A stretch of 64,000 nt of DNA from Hymenobacter crusticola. GTDB taxonomy: Bacteria; Bacteroidota; Bacteroidia; Cytophagales; Hymenobacteraceae. The stretch covers positions 62,001 through 126,000 of the forward strand of contig NZ_MTSE01000013.1 of assembly GCF_002154225.1 (NCBI RefSeq), written 5' to 3'. The translations under genes were made by a program, and so were the position numbers. The notes beneath the pieces are model-generated. The model was given only the letters and a program-made list of their open reading frames with translations. It was not told the DNA's origin and did not search any database. This document shows positions 38,242 to 47,121 of the stretch, one piece after another (the stretch's first letter is position 1; each line of letters starts with the position of its first letter).

Positions 38242-39870
38242 TTACTCCACGCGAAACCAATCGATGTCGGCGTTGCCAGCGTCGTTAAACTTGGCGGTGC
38301 GGGTACAGAACAGCCCTACTTTCGCTCCAATCCACTTGCCTTCCCGAGCCTGAAACACGCCTCCCACCGGCTGAAACTGCTGCCCATCGAGGCTGTAACT
38401 GAACTGGCACTTGGCTCCGGCTTGCACCGCCACGCGCAAGTAAAGGGGTTGGTTAAGCGCAGTGGCAGGTAGCTCAAGCGGGGCCGAAACGGTTTCGGCC
38501 GTCAGCTTGTCGGCGTTCTGACACACGGCTTGGTTGACGTAGAGCTTGCCACCTTGGCTGGTCAGGCTGAGGTAGGCGTAATCGAGGCCCATGATCAGCA
38601 ACCCTAGCTTTTCCCCTTCCACGCGCGGGGTAAAAGTGAGTTTGGCAGTAGTGGTGAATACCTCCGCGGGCAGCTTTTGCATCAGCAAATTGGGCACCTG
38701 CCAGAGGTTCTTGTAATTCTCGGGCAATAACACGGAGTACAGGCGCAAATAGCCTTGTGGTCCGTTCAGATAGGCCCAATAATCCTGCGGATTGGCGTGC
38801 CACTGCCACTGCAATCCTAGGGTGTTGCTGCTGAATTCATCGGAGGTGGGCGGGGTAGCGAGCGGCTGGGCTTTGCCCTTGATCTTGGGTTTGCGATACG
38901 TCAGCACGGGTTGGCCTTTGCCGTCACCGTCGGGGTCTTCCCCAATGATGGGCCAGTCGTTTTTCCATACCATGGGCTGCAAGTGCACTACACGCCCATA
39001 GGGTCCTTGGTCTTGGAAGTGCAAAAACCAGTCTTCCCCGGCATTGGTATCTACCCAGGCACCCTGGTGCGGCCCGTTGGTTGGGGTTTTGCCCTGGTCC
39101 ATCACAATGCGCTCCTCGTAGGGGCCGTACACGTTTTTGGACCGCAACACCAGCTGCCAGCCCGTAGGCACACCGCCCGCCGGAGCAAAAATGTAGTAAT
39201 AGCCGTTGCGCTTATAAAACTTGGGGCCTTCGAGCGTGGGGTGAGCTAGATGCCCATCGAACACCAGCGCATCGTCGCCGAGCAGTTGCAGGCCGTCCGG
39301 CGACATGGGACTCACGGCCAGAATGGTTTTGATGCCGGCGCGCGACCCGGCAAAGCCGTGTACCAAGTAGGCCTTACCATCTTCGTCCCAGAGTGGGCAC
39401 GGGTCGATCCAGCCCTTGGCTTCTTTCAGGCACACGGGCGCCGACCACGGCCCCGCCGGGTTGGTGGCAGTAGTCACGAAGATGCCTAGGTCGGGGTCGG
39501 GGTAAAAGATGTAGAATTTTTTGTTGTGGTACCGGATAGAAGGCGCCCATACGCCGTTGCCATGTTGCGGCTCCCGGTAGCGCGCCAGCGGAGGTTGCTG
39601 TTTGAACACGGCCCCGATAACGCTCCAGTTTACCAGGTCTTTTGAATGCAGAATCTGCAGGCCTGGTACGGCATTAAAGCTAGAGGATGTCAGGTAAAAA
39701 TCGTCGCCTACCCGGATGGCATCGGGGTCGGAGTAGTCGGCGTAGAGCACCGGGTTCTTGTAGGTGCCATTGCCGAGGTCGGGCACCCATACCTTAGAAA
39801 TAGGCGTTGGGGTTTGGGCGTGCAGCGGAACAGCCAGCGCGATACCTAGCACAGCAAGCGTTTGCTTCAC
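38242..39870 (-). CDS. Secreted GH43 glycosidase (beta-xylosidase/arabinofuranosidase-like)
   Basis: A 543-residue exported enzyme. The start I choose is GTG at 39870, giving a clean signal peptide (M-KQTLAVLGIALAVPLHAQ); the frame extends to 40017 without an ATG. The GH43 five-bladed propeller starts at YADYSDPDAIRVGDDFYL (base Asp), continues with KGWIDPCPLWDEDG (modulating Asp) and HPTLEGPKFYKRNGYYYI (acid Glu). From about 355 a C-terminal beta-sandwich (DEFSSNTLGLQWQWHANP to GNADIDWFRVE) is the GH43 C2/DUF1349 domain typical of the GH43_12 group. Likely substrate: xylan or arabinan side chains. Confidence 0.87.
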   Translation of the reverse strand: MKQTLAVLGIALAVPLHAQTPTPISKVWVPDLGNGTYKNPVLYADYSDPDAIRVGDDFYLTSSSFNAVPGLQILHSKDLVNWSVIGAVFKQQPPLARYREPQHGNGVWAPSIRYHNKKFYIFYPDPDLGIFVTTATNPAGPWSAPVCLKEAKGWIDPCPLWDEDGKAYLVHGFAGSRAGIKTILAVSPMSPDGLQLLGDDALVFDGHLAHPTLEGPKFYKRNGYYYIFAPAGGVPTGWQLVLRSKNVYGPYEERIVMDQGKTPTNGPHQGAWVDTNAGEDWFLHFQDQGPYGRVVHLQPMVWKNDWPIIGEDPDGDGKGQPVLTYRKPKIKGKAQPLATPPTSDEFSSNTLGLQWQWHANPQDYWAYLNGPQGYLRLYSVLLPENYKNLWQVPNLLMQKLPAEVFTTTAKLTFTPRVEGEKLGLLIMGLDYAYLSLTSQGGKLYVNQAVCQNADKLTAETVSAPLELPATALNQPLYLRVAVQAGAKCQFSYSLDGQQFQPVGGVFQAREGKWIGAKVGLFCTRTAKFNDAGNADIDWFRVE

Positions 39871-40113
39871 AGCTCGTAAGAGTCTCGGGCGCCTAAGCAG
39901 CGTTTTATCTTTCGTAGTATGCGGCTGAGATTCTGGAGTGTGTAGTAGCACGAGAAGTAGATAGAGCGTTTGCAATGCGCAGCAATAATAACCAGCGCGG
40001 CACAGACTGCCGCACAAAACGGCAAATGGGCTGCGGAATACGGTGGCTCCTACTCCGCTCTGACATAACCGCGCGACTACGGTCCTAGCCCACTTGAAAA
40101 ATATTTCAACAAA
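39871..40113. other. Intergenic region upstream of the secreted GH43 gene
   Basis: About 240 bp with no gene of its own. It should carry the promoter of the minus-strand GH43 gene; a minus-strand reading frame runs through it to 40017 but has no ATG. Confidence 0.35.
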
Positions 40114-40171
40114 AAACCCTGACAGCGGCTCGGTGCCCTGCCAGGGTTTGTACGTCAGCGCGAAGCTGACG
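40114..40171 (-). terminator. Terminator of the M1 peptidase gene
   Basis: On the minus strand the arms 40149-40142 and 40121-40114 form a GC-rich stem ending in a T-run (complement of the AAAAAA at 40111). A second small stem (40153-40159 with 40165-40171, loop GCGAA) lies just before it. Confidence 0.65.
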
Positions 40172-40230
40172 CTCGTTCAGCGACACTGGCCAGATGCTAG
40201 CCTCGTCGGACCAAAACTGTTACCTAGCGC

Positions 40231-42243
40231 TTACTTAGCATCCGAAAACTCCACGGGTTTCCACGTGTTGTTGGCGGCGTTGATGTCGGGCAGGAGCTTG
40301 GTAGGGTTCAGCACCACCGACGTTATTGGGGAAGTCGAATTATGGCGGAAGGTCCAAGTGCCGCCACGCTGCCAGATCTCGACGGGCAGGCGTACGGTGG
40401 TGGTTTTACCATTCCCTTCTTTCACTTCGGCAATGACGGGCATCGCTGCTTGGCCACGGTTTTCGAGGGTAATAAGTGCGCCTTTCGCCGGATCTTGGCT
40501 CACGTAGGCTACGCCGGTCACGGCTTGGTCGAGCAGCCAGTTTTCGAAGAACCACTCATGCCAAAACCACGTCAGGTCTTCGCCGGCTACCTCGTTCATG
40601 GTGCGGAAGAAATCACGGGGCTGGGGGTGCTTGAAGGCCCAGCGCTTGATGTAGCTACGGAAGGTGTAGTCGAAGCGCTCAGGACCTAAGACTACTTCGC
40701 GCAGCAGATACAAGCCGTAGCCCGTTTTGCTATAAGCGGCAAAACCTAGGTTGCGGGCCTGCGTCACATCGGGCACCGTGTAGGGCACATCAGCATTAGG
40801 ATCTTGCATGGCGCGTATGATACCGGGCGCCGTGCGACCTTCTACGTCGGCTGAAGCCTTGTACTCGCCATTGTTAAAGGCTTTGGTGGATAAGATGTTG
40901 ATAAAGGTGTTGAAGCCTTCATCCATCCACGGATACTTGCGTTCGTTCGAGCCTACAATCATCGGAAACCAGTTGTGCCCGAACTCGTGGTCCGTTACGC
41001 CCCACAGACGACCTTTGGTAGAGCGGGCGCTGCAAAATACAATGCCCGGATACTCCATACCGCCCACAATCCCAGCCACGTTGGTAGCGGCCGGATAGGT
41101 ATATTCAAACCACTGCTTCGAGTTGTACTCGATGCTTTTCTTCACGTACTCGGTGCTGCGGTTCCAAGCCGTATCCTGCGCCACCTCGGCTGGGTAGAGC
41201 GACATTGCTAGCGACTTCCGGCCGCTGGGCAGGTTCATCTTGGCCGCATCCCACACGAAAGCCGACGATGCAGCCCAGGCCACATCGCGCGCCTGCTGGC
41301 AGCGGAAGTGCCAGGTCAGGCGGCCATTCTTCCCTGTTGGGCGCGAGCTAGGTTGCGTCACCTCATCGGCACCGCGCACGATAACGGTTTTGTCGGAACC
41401 AGCGGCTTGCTCTAGGCGACGCTGCTGGGCAGCGGTGAGCACCTCCGCCTTGTTCACCAACTCGCCCGAACCGCCCACAATGAAGTTGGCCGGCACGTTG
41501 ATAGTATAGTCGAAGTTGCCGTACTCCAGGTAAAATTCCGCCGACAGATACGGCAGCGTATTCCAGCCTTCAATGTCGTCGTACACGGCCATACGCGGGT
41601 ACCATTGCGCCAGCTCGAAGATCTCGCCGTTCTTGGTTTGGAGGCGACCTAGGCGGTCGGAGCCGTACTGGGGAATGTTGAAGGCGTACGCGATGCTAAT
41701 CTTGAGCTTGTCGCCGTGTGGCTTCATGGCTTCAGGTAAGATGATCTGCATCCGCGTGTCGTACACGTGGTATTGAGCCTTGGTTTTCTTACCGTGAAAC
41801 TCGATGTTGACGGTTTGCAGCGTATCGCCGCCCTGGAAGTTTGGGGCCGAGTTGCCGTTGCGGGCCCCTGAAATCGGCGTAGTAGCCGCTCCGCGCGACT
41901 TTGGTGCAAATAGGTTTTGATCAAGCTGTACCCACACGAAAGGCAGCGGATCGGGGCTGTTGTTGGTGTAAGTAATATCCGCCGTGGCGCTCAACCTAGC
42001 CTGCTTTTCATCCAGCGAAGCCGCAATTTTATAGTCGGCCGCGTTCTGCCAGTACGTAGCGGAAGGCTGGCCACCCGCGGTGCGCGTAGCTGGGCCACGT
42101 TCAGCCAGAAACGTGGGCGAAAACAGCGCGCGCGCGTCGTAGCGGGGCCCAGCAACCGGCGGCGCCGTTTGTTGCGCTGCTGCTAGCGTAGACAGGAGCG
42201 TCCCGGCGCCCAATAGCAGGCCCGGTAATAGATGCTTCTTCAT
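40231..42243 (-). CDS. M1-family zinc metallopeptidase (aminopeptidase), exported
   Basis: A 670-residue exported gluzincin. Signal peptide about 1-23 (ending LAAAQ). Zinc-binding H419-E-F-G-H423 and the third ligand Glu442 (in MDEGFN), 19 residues after His423, are all present, together with an upstream GGMEYPGIV in place of the usual GAMEN. This G-x-M-E-Y variant is common in Bacteroidota M1 peptidases. The N-terminal half is the beta-saddle domain. It should trim peptides in the periplasm or at the surface. ATG at 42243. Confidence 0.92.
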   Translation of the reverse strand: MKKHLLPGLLLGAGTLLSTLAAAQQTAPPVAGPRYDARALFSPTFLAERGPATRTAGGQPSATYWQNAADYKIAASLDEKQARLSATADITYTNNSPDPLPFVWVQLDQNLFAPKSRGAATTPISGARNGNSAPNFQGGDTLQTVNIEFHGKKTKAQYHVYDTRMQIILPEAMKPHGDKLKISIAYAFNIPQYGSDRLGRLQTKNGEIFELAQWYPRMAVYDDIEGWNTLPYLSAEFYLEYGNFDYTINVPANFIVGGSGELVNKAEVLTAAQQRRLEQAAGSDKTVIVRGADEVTQPSSRPTGKNGRLTWHFRCQQARDVAWAASSAFVWDAAKMNLPSGRKSLAMSLYPAEVAQDTAWNRSTEYVKKSIEYNSKQWFEYTYPAATNVAGIVGGMEYPGIVFCSARSTKGRLWGVTDHEFGHNWFPMIVGSNERKYPWMDEGFNTFINILSTKAFNNGEYKASADVEGRTAPGIIRAMQDPNADVPYTVPDVTQARNLGFAAYSKTGYGLYLLREVVLGPERFDYTFRSYIKRWAFKHPQPRDFFRTMNEVAGEDLTWFWHEWFFENWLLDQAVTGVAYVSQDPAKGALITLENRGQAAMPVIAEVKEGNGKTTTVRLPVEIWQRGGTWTFRHNSTSPITSVVLNPTKLLPDINAANNTWKPVEFSDAK

Positions 42244-42444
42244 AGTGAGGGGTTGAGAGAACAGGTGCAGTCAAGAACACGAAATCCTGTTAAAAGCTGC
42301 TCATCTCTCTATTTTTCACCGGCTGCCTGTGGGCGGTAGTGCCCCCTACCCGTGCCTCTACCTGAGGTGTTGCAGCTCCTCGGTACAAACATTATGAGTC
42401 CGTACGGGCTTTTTAATTCCGTTTGAACTACTACAACACCCCTC

Positions 42445-43392
42445 ATGGAAAAGCGTGAATTAGGAAAATCAGGATTACAAGTAGCCCCTTGGGCGTTTGG
42501 TGGCAACGTCTTTGGCTGGACGATTGATGAGCCTACTTCTTTCCAGTTGCTGGACGCCTTCGTGGACGCCGGCTTCAACTTCATCGATACTGCCGACGTG
42601 TATTCGGCTTGGGTGCCCGGCAACCAGGGCGGCGAGTCCGAAACCATCATTGGCAACTGGCTTAAGCAGCGCGGCAACCGCGAACAGCTCATCATTGCCA
42701 CCAAAGTAGGCAGCGAAATGGGCCCGGATAAGAAAGGCTTATCGCCCAAATACATCCGCCAGGCCGTAGAGGACAGCCTGCGCCGCCTCAGCACCGACTA
42801 CATCGACCTCTACCAGTCGCATCGCGACGACCCCGATACGCCGCAGGAAGAAACTCTGCACGCCTACGCCGAGCTGATTAAAGAAGGAAAAGTTCGGGCA
42901 ATTGGCGCCTCCAACTTCACCGCGGACCGTCTGCGCTCGGCCCTCGAAATTAGCCAGCAGCAAGGCTTGCCGCGCTACGAAACCCTGCAACCCGACTACA
43001 ACCTCTACGACCGCGCCGACTTCGAGCGGGAACTAGAGCCCCTGTGCCTGGAGCACAACCTAGGGGTTATCAACTACTTTGCCCTGGCCAGCGGCTTTCT
43101 CACCGGCAAGTACCGTTCAGAAGACGACTTCAAGAAAAGCCAGCGCGGCGGCGGTATGAAAAAGTATCTGAACGACCGAGGCTTCCGCATTCTGAAAGCC
43201 TTGGATGAAGTAGCCGAGCGCTACAACGCGACACCCGCCGAAGTATCACTGGCGTGGCTCATTGCCCGGCCTAGCATCACGGCACCGATTGCCAGCGCCA
43301 CCAAGCTCGAGCAGCTTCAAGACCTAGCCAAGGCGGCTGAACTGAAGCTTGACCAAGCCGCCATTGATCAGCTAACCCAGGCCAGTGCCTAA
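42445..43392 (+). CDS. Aldo/keto reductase
   Basis: A 315-residue NADP-dependent oxidoreductase. The catalytic tetrad is seen: Asp and Tyr in NFIDTADVYSAW, Lys in IIATKVGSEMG and His in LYQSHRDDPDTP. The cofactor-binding end (ITAPIASATKLEQLQDLAKA) is intact. The sequence resembles the YdhF/IolS-type subgroup. Cytoplasmic; substrate unknown. Single gene, ATG at 42445, with a terminator 48 bp after the stop. Confidence 0.93.
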   Translation: MEKRELGKSGLQVAPWAFGGNVFGWTIDEPTSFQLLDAFVDAGFNFIDTADVYSAWVPGNQGGESETIIGNWLKQRGNREQLIIATKVGSEMGPDKKGLSPKYIRQAVEDSLRRLSTDYIDLYQSHRDDPDTPQEETLHAYAELIKEGKVRAIGASNFTADRLRSALEISQQQGLPRYETLQPDYNLYDRADFERELEPLCLEHNLGVINYFALASGFLTGKYRSEDDFKKSQRGGGMKKYLNDRGFRILKALDEVAERYNATPAEVSLAWLIARPSITAPIASATKLEQLQDLAKAAELKLDQAAIDQLTQASA

Positions 43393-43439
43393 ACACTAGC
43401 TCGTCTTTGGCCAGTTAATCCGCTTGTATTGTCGTAATT

Positions 43440-43473
43440 GCCCCGGCTACTTTTGCTAGCCGGGGCTTTTTTT
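43440..43473 (+). terminator. Terminator of the aldo/keto reductase gene
   Basis: A 10-bp perfect stem (43440-43449 with 43457-43466) and seven T residues: a textbook intrinsic terminator. Confidence 0.92.
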
Positions 43474-43549
43474 CTACTTTGAAACCTTATTCTGGTACGT
43501 TCCCGCTTATCAATAATACTTTTCTTGTTTTTGTTACCTGTCTCTTCTT

Positions 43550-44275
43550 ATGGATTCTCTGCCTCTCAGCACCGAACATTATATTGGCAATGAGCTTTCG
43601 CTTTTCGAAAAAGCGGTCAACTGGAAAGTATACTACGGCTCTAAGTTGAAGCCTTACCTCAAGAATCGGGTGCTGGAAGTGGGTGCTGGTATTGGTGGCA
43701 CAACGCTCTCTCTTTGCGATGGTTCGCAGAAAGAATGGCTGTGTGTGGAGCCCGATGCCTCTCTAGCTAGTGATATATCCAAACTTCTAGAGACAAAGAA
43801 GCTGCCTGATTGCTGCCATCTGCACGTTGGTACACTGGCAGATTTGCCGCCACAAGCACCATTCGACACCATCATGTACATTGATGTAGTGGAGCACATC
43901 GAGGATGACCGCAGCGAGCTAGCCTTGGCGTATGAGCACCTAGCCCCTAAGGGAGTTTTGATTGTGCTGGTACCTGCGTACCAGTGGCTATATAGCCCAT
44001 TCGACAAAGCCATTGGTCATTACCGGCGTTACACCCGCTCAATGCTCCTGAAGGCGATGCCACCGCAAAGCAAAATTCTACATGCTTGGTACTTAGATAG
44101 TTTTGGCTTGCTAGCTTCGAGCGCCAACAAGGTGCTTCTTAAGCAAAGTAACCCTACTCCAAAGCAAATTAAATTCTGGGACAGCATGCTGGTTCCTGTC
44201 TCCAAGGTGACGGACAAGATTGTCCAGCACCGCTTCGGCAAATCGGTGCTCGTTATTGCGCAGAAGCCTGGCTAA
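43550..44275 (+). CDS. Class I SAM-dependent methyltransferase
   Basis: A 241-residue cytoplasmic enzyme. Motif I is VLEVGAGIGGTTLSL, motif II VEPDAS, and the motif IV region is FDTIMYIDVVEHIEDD, followed by LAPKGVLIVLVPAYQWLYSPFD. The GHYRRYTRSML stretch is typical of methyltransferases that stand beside glycan or lipid synthesis genes. None is adjacent here. Substrate unknown. The gene has a somewhat lower GC content than its neighbours. Confidence 0.9.
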   Translation: MDSLPLSTEHYIGNELSLFEKAVNWKVYYGSKLKPYLKNRVLEVGAGIGGTTLSLCDGSQKEWLCVEPDASLASDISKLLETKKLPDCCHLHVGTLADLPPQAPFDTIMYIDVVEHIEDDRSELALAYEHLAPKGVLIVLVPAYQWLYSPFDKAIGHYRRYTRSMLLKAMPPQSKILHAWYLDSFGLLASSANKVLLKQSNPTPKQIKFWDSMLVPVSKVTDKIVQHRFGKSVLVIAQKPG

Positions 44276-44449
44276 ATCGGCCGTAAACAAAACCACTTGC
44301 AAGAGGCCGTAGAGCTTGGCTTTTCCTTACCTCACCGTTTCTTATCGCGGCTATTACTTTACCACTTCTACCTGGCAAGGAGCACTAGTTGGATTGCTGT
44401 TCGGGGTTCAACAAAGGCTTGGAAGCAGTTTTGAACCACAGGCAGCATC

Positions 44450-45331
44450 CTAGCCTGCGAAATAATGCCCTTGCTCCAGATCGGCCAGCAGCCCAGGGTG
44501 GGTTGGGCGCCAGTTCAGCCACTGTTGCGTAAGCGTACTAGACGCGGCTAGGTTGAGGCTGGCAAAACGCGCCATCCAGCCGAAGTGCGCGGCGGCTTCC
44601 TCTACTGACTTCGACACTACCGGCACGTTCAGGTGCTGCCCGACAATAGTGGCTAGGTCGCGAAGGGCGATTCCCTCGTCGGCCACACCGTGGTAGCATG
44701 TCCCCGCCGCGCCCTGCTCCACTACCAGCCGGAATAAGTGGGCCGCATCGAGCCGATGCACGGCCGGCCAGCGGTTCAGGCCATGGCCGATGTAGGCCGA
44801 TTCGCCTTTTTGCCGGGCCACCTGAATGAGGTAAGGCACAAAGCCGTAGTCGCCTTTGTCGTGTACTGATGCCGCCAGTCGTACAACCAAGGCCCGTACA
44901 CCCTGTGGCACCAGGGCCAGCGCTGTTTGCTCGGAAGTGCGAGCCCCAACCCCGGGCGAGTCTTGCTCGGTGGCAATGTGGTCCAGTGCAAAACCAGCCA
45001 GGCCCGAAGTAATGACCAAAGGTCGGTTGGACCCCGCCAGCACGCTTCCCATCGCCTCGATGGCGTGGCTGTCGGTAGCGGCGGCGGCTTGGTACTGCGA
45101 GAAGTCGTGATTAAATGCCAGATGAATAACACCATCCGCTTGTTCGGCGCCGCGTTTCAGACTGTCGAGGTCGTTGAGGTCGCCCTTCATCACCTCGGCC
45201 CCAGCCGCCGTCAGCGCTTGCGCCGATTGCTCGGTGCGAGCCAAGCCAAGCACCTCATGACCATTCTGCTGTAGCTCTTGCACCACTGCAGAACCGATGA
45301 AGCCGGAGGCACCCGTTACAAAAATTTTCAT
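44450..45331 (-). CDS. NAD-dependent epimerase/dehydratase-like (extended/atypical SDR)
   Basis: A 293-residue protein. It starts MKIFVTGASGFIGSAVV, a full nucleotide-binding motif, and has VMKGDLNDLDSL and GVIHLAF as in NmrA/epimerase-like SDRs. The classical Y-x-x-x-K is not visible; a Ser-Gly-Leu-Ala replaces the usual Ser strand. It is therefore likely an atypical SDR. The start at 45331 is fixed by the nucleotide-binding motif; the frame continues to 45370. No operon partner. Confidence 0.88.
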   Translation of the reverse strand: MKIFVTGASGFIGSAVVQELQQNGHEVLGLARTEQSAQALTAAGAEVMKGDLNDLDSLKRGAEQADGVIHLAFNHDFSQYQAAAATDSHAIEAMGSVLAGSNRPLVITSGLAGFALDHIATEQDSPGVGARTSEQTALALVPQGVRALVVRLAASVHDKGDYGFVPYLIQVARQKGESAYIGHGLNRWPAVHRLDAAHLFRLVVEQGAAGTCYHGVADEGIALRDLATIVGQHLNVPVVSKSVEEAAAHFGWMARFASLNLAASSTLTQQWLNWRPTHPGLLADLEQGHYFAG

Positions 45332-45749
45332 ACAATGCGTTGTTTGAAAGAGTGAATAACTTCTGCACAAAGGTCTGGTACTGAACCACCGCCCGTACTA
45401 CGCGAGGCAAACGATCTACTGTACAATTCACACATTCCGCTTTTTCCCGAAGCTGACCCAAGGCGGCTTGCCGAAACGGCTAGGCAAGTAGCATGGTCCC
45501 TTCTCGACAACTCGTAGTAGGTAGGGTAACGAGAATCCGACTACCTGTGCAGCTAGGTGCTTCGCCAGAACCCAAAGAAAAGCGGTAAGTAAACCAACAC
45601 TTACTTTGAAATACAAAGTTCTTTCATTTCTTTTGTGACGTCCCTGTCACTGCTAGTTCGCCTCGGCTAGTACTCAGCGGAACCCGTGCCGTCTGCGCTT
45701 ATCTATCTGGTTTCAAGAGTACTTCTCCATACGTGAACAAAAAAGCCTC
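45332..45749. other. Divergent intergenic region with an ACTTTG-N5-CAAAGT palindrome
   Basis: About 418 bp with no convincing gene. A small minus-strand ORF of 62 codons is not supported by composition. A palindromic site lies at 45603-45619. Confidence 0.5.
45603..45619. promoter_or_regulatory. Candidate operator ACTTTG-AAATA-CAAAGT
   Basis: A perfect 6+6 palindrome with a 5-nt spacer, 131 bp before the ATG of the membrane protein gene at 45750. The shape fits a dimeric winged-helix regulator such as PadR or HxlR; no regulator gene is adjacent. Confidence 0.35.
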
Positions 45750-46307
45750 ATGATCATGACGTTAAACAAAAGCATTCTTCGTCTTGCGTTGGCAACCGCG
45801 TTCCTGCTGCTGATACCCCTCGTAGCCATGCAGTTCACCCACGAAATGACCTGGTCTCTCTTCGATTTTGCTTTGGCCGGCACCCTGCTGTTCGGTACGG
45901 GACTCACTTACGAGTTGATTGCGCGGCAGGCCAGCAGCCGCGTGTATCGCTTGGCCATTGGCCTAGCGCTGGCAGCCGCGCTCTTCTTAGTCTGGACCAA
46001 TTTGGCCGTAGGACTCATTGGGAGCGAGAATAATCCGGCCAACCTGCTGTACGGTGCCGTGCTCGCCGTCGGGCTTATGGGGGCACTCGCTGTGCGCTTC
46101 CAGGCACGCGGCATGACCAACGTATTATTTGCCATGGCCCTCACCCAAGTGTTGGTCCCCGTCGTTTCGCTCATGGTCTGGAAACCCCAAGTTACGGCCC
46201 TAGGTCTCCTGGAATCGGTGGGCCTGACCACACTCTTCGTTGGGCTGTGGGTGGGAGCAGCATTGCTGTTTCGGCGCGCAAGCACTATCGACACCGCTCA
46301 GCGCTAG
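45750..46307 (+). CDS. Polytopic membrane protein of unknown function
   Basis: A 185-residue protein made almost wholly of about five membrane segments (LRLALATAFLLLIPLVAM; LFDFALAGTLLFGTGLTY; LAIGLALAAALFLVWTNLAV; LLYGAVLAVGLMGALAV; FAMALTQVLVPVVSLMVW). A polar loop GLIGSENNPANL lies in the middle. Similar proteins occur widely in Bacteroidota beside stress or sensor genes, without known function. ATG at 45750; the ATG at 45756 is equally possible. Ends before a very long hairpin. Confidence 0.78.
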   Translation: MIMTLNKSILRLALATAFLLLIPLVAMQFTHEMTWSLFDFALAGTLLFGTGLTYELIARQASSRVYRLAIGLALAAALFLVWTNLAVGLIGSENNPANLLYGAVLAVGLMGALAVRFQARGMTNVLFAMALTQVLVPVVSLMVWKPQVTALGLLESVGLTTLFVGLWVGAALLFRRASTIDTAQR

Positions 46308-46369
46308 CATGTCGCGCAGCAGTTGCGCGTACCTAGGCTACCTAGGTAAACCTGTTATCGCTTTCCAAG

Positions 46370-46465
46370 GCGTCTACCGGAGCTAGTCAAACCATCTTTA
46401 CGTTAGTGATAGTCACTTACCACTAGCGTAAAGATGGTTCGACTAGCTCCGGTGGACGCTCTTTT
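46370..46465. terminator. 39-bp hairpin between convergent genes
   Basis: Bases 46370-46408 pair with 46421-46459 along 39 positions with two G-U pairs and one mismatch (A-C), then CTCTTTTT. The G-U pairs fit a plus-strand RNA, so it mainly ends the membrane protein gene, but it also faces the sigma factor gene. Confidence 0.8.
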
Positions 46466-46536
46466 TACTTATTACCTGTTGGCCAGCGCCTAAACTATTA
46501 CAAGCTCGGCCTTACTCAATGCGCTCACAGAATACG

Positions 46537-47121
46537 CTATAAGGACAGCAACAACAAGGCGATTGTCAGTGACATGCCATGCGCTCGAAAGTATAGCTTC
46601 AAGAACTTCAGGGCATGGGTCATCTGATTTTCCACGCACTTCACCGAGATGTTCAGTTCCTTGGCAATCATGGCGTGCGACAAGCCTTGTTGCCGGCTTA
46701 GTGCGAATATCTGTCGGCGCCGGGAAGGTAGTTGAGCCACCGCTGATTGGTAGAGTTCCTCCAGCTCTTGGTACTCTACTAGGTTGCCAGGACTACCTTC
46801 TTCGATGAGCACTTCTCCGTCACAGTCTTCGAACACCCAGTACCGCTGACGCCGCAGTTGCTTCAGAATAGCTCGGTAGGCGGAAGTGTAGAGGTAGGTT
46901 TTGAAAACGATGTCTTGGTCGAACGCATGCCGCCGCTCCCACAGCTTCAAAAAACAGTCCTGCACCACTTCTTCCGCATCAGCATGACTCTTCAAGTAGC
47001 CGTGCACAAACCGGCACAAGGCAGGAGCATGCTGGTCAAACAGCAGGTCGAAGGCCGCCGTGTCGTTTTGCTGGAGGCGTTCTAAGCAATGTTGGTCGGA
47101 GAACTCTTTTACGACTTTCAA
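46537..47121 (-). CDS. ECF RNA polymerase sigma factor (FecI-like)
   Basis: A 194-residue sigma-70 factor of the Bacteroidota FecI-like group. Region 2 is seen in AAFDLLFDQHAPALCRFVHG and ADAEEVVQDCFLKLWERR; region 4 in LPSRRRQIFALSRQQGLSHAMIAKELNISVKCVENQM, split here as a helix-turn-helix. The start is TTG at 47121; no ATG lies between it and the upstream in-frame stop. It is divergent from the fecR-like gene, 470 bp away, whereas these pairs are usually co-directional. Expected to be held by that FecR and to activate the mannan locus. Confidence 0.9.
   Translation of the reverse strand: MKVVKEFSDQHCLERLQQNDTAAFDLLFDQHAPALCRFVHGYLKSHADAEEVVQDCFLKLWERRHAFDQDIVFKTYLYTSAYRAILKQLRRQRYWVFEDCDGEVLIEEGSPGNLVEYQELEELYQSAVAQLPSRRRQIFALSRQQGLSHAMIAKELNISVKCVENQMTHALKFLKLYFRAHGMSLTIALLLLSL

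Noticed and set aside
45428..45616. A 62-codon minus-strand ORF with a hydrophobic start
   Set aside because: Overlaps the palindromic control site, has two competing frames beside it and no gene-like composition.
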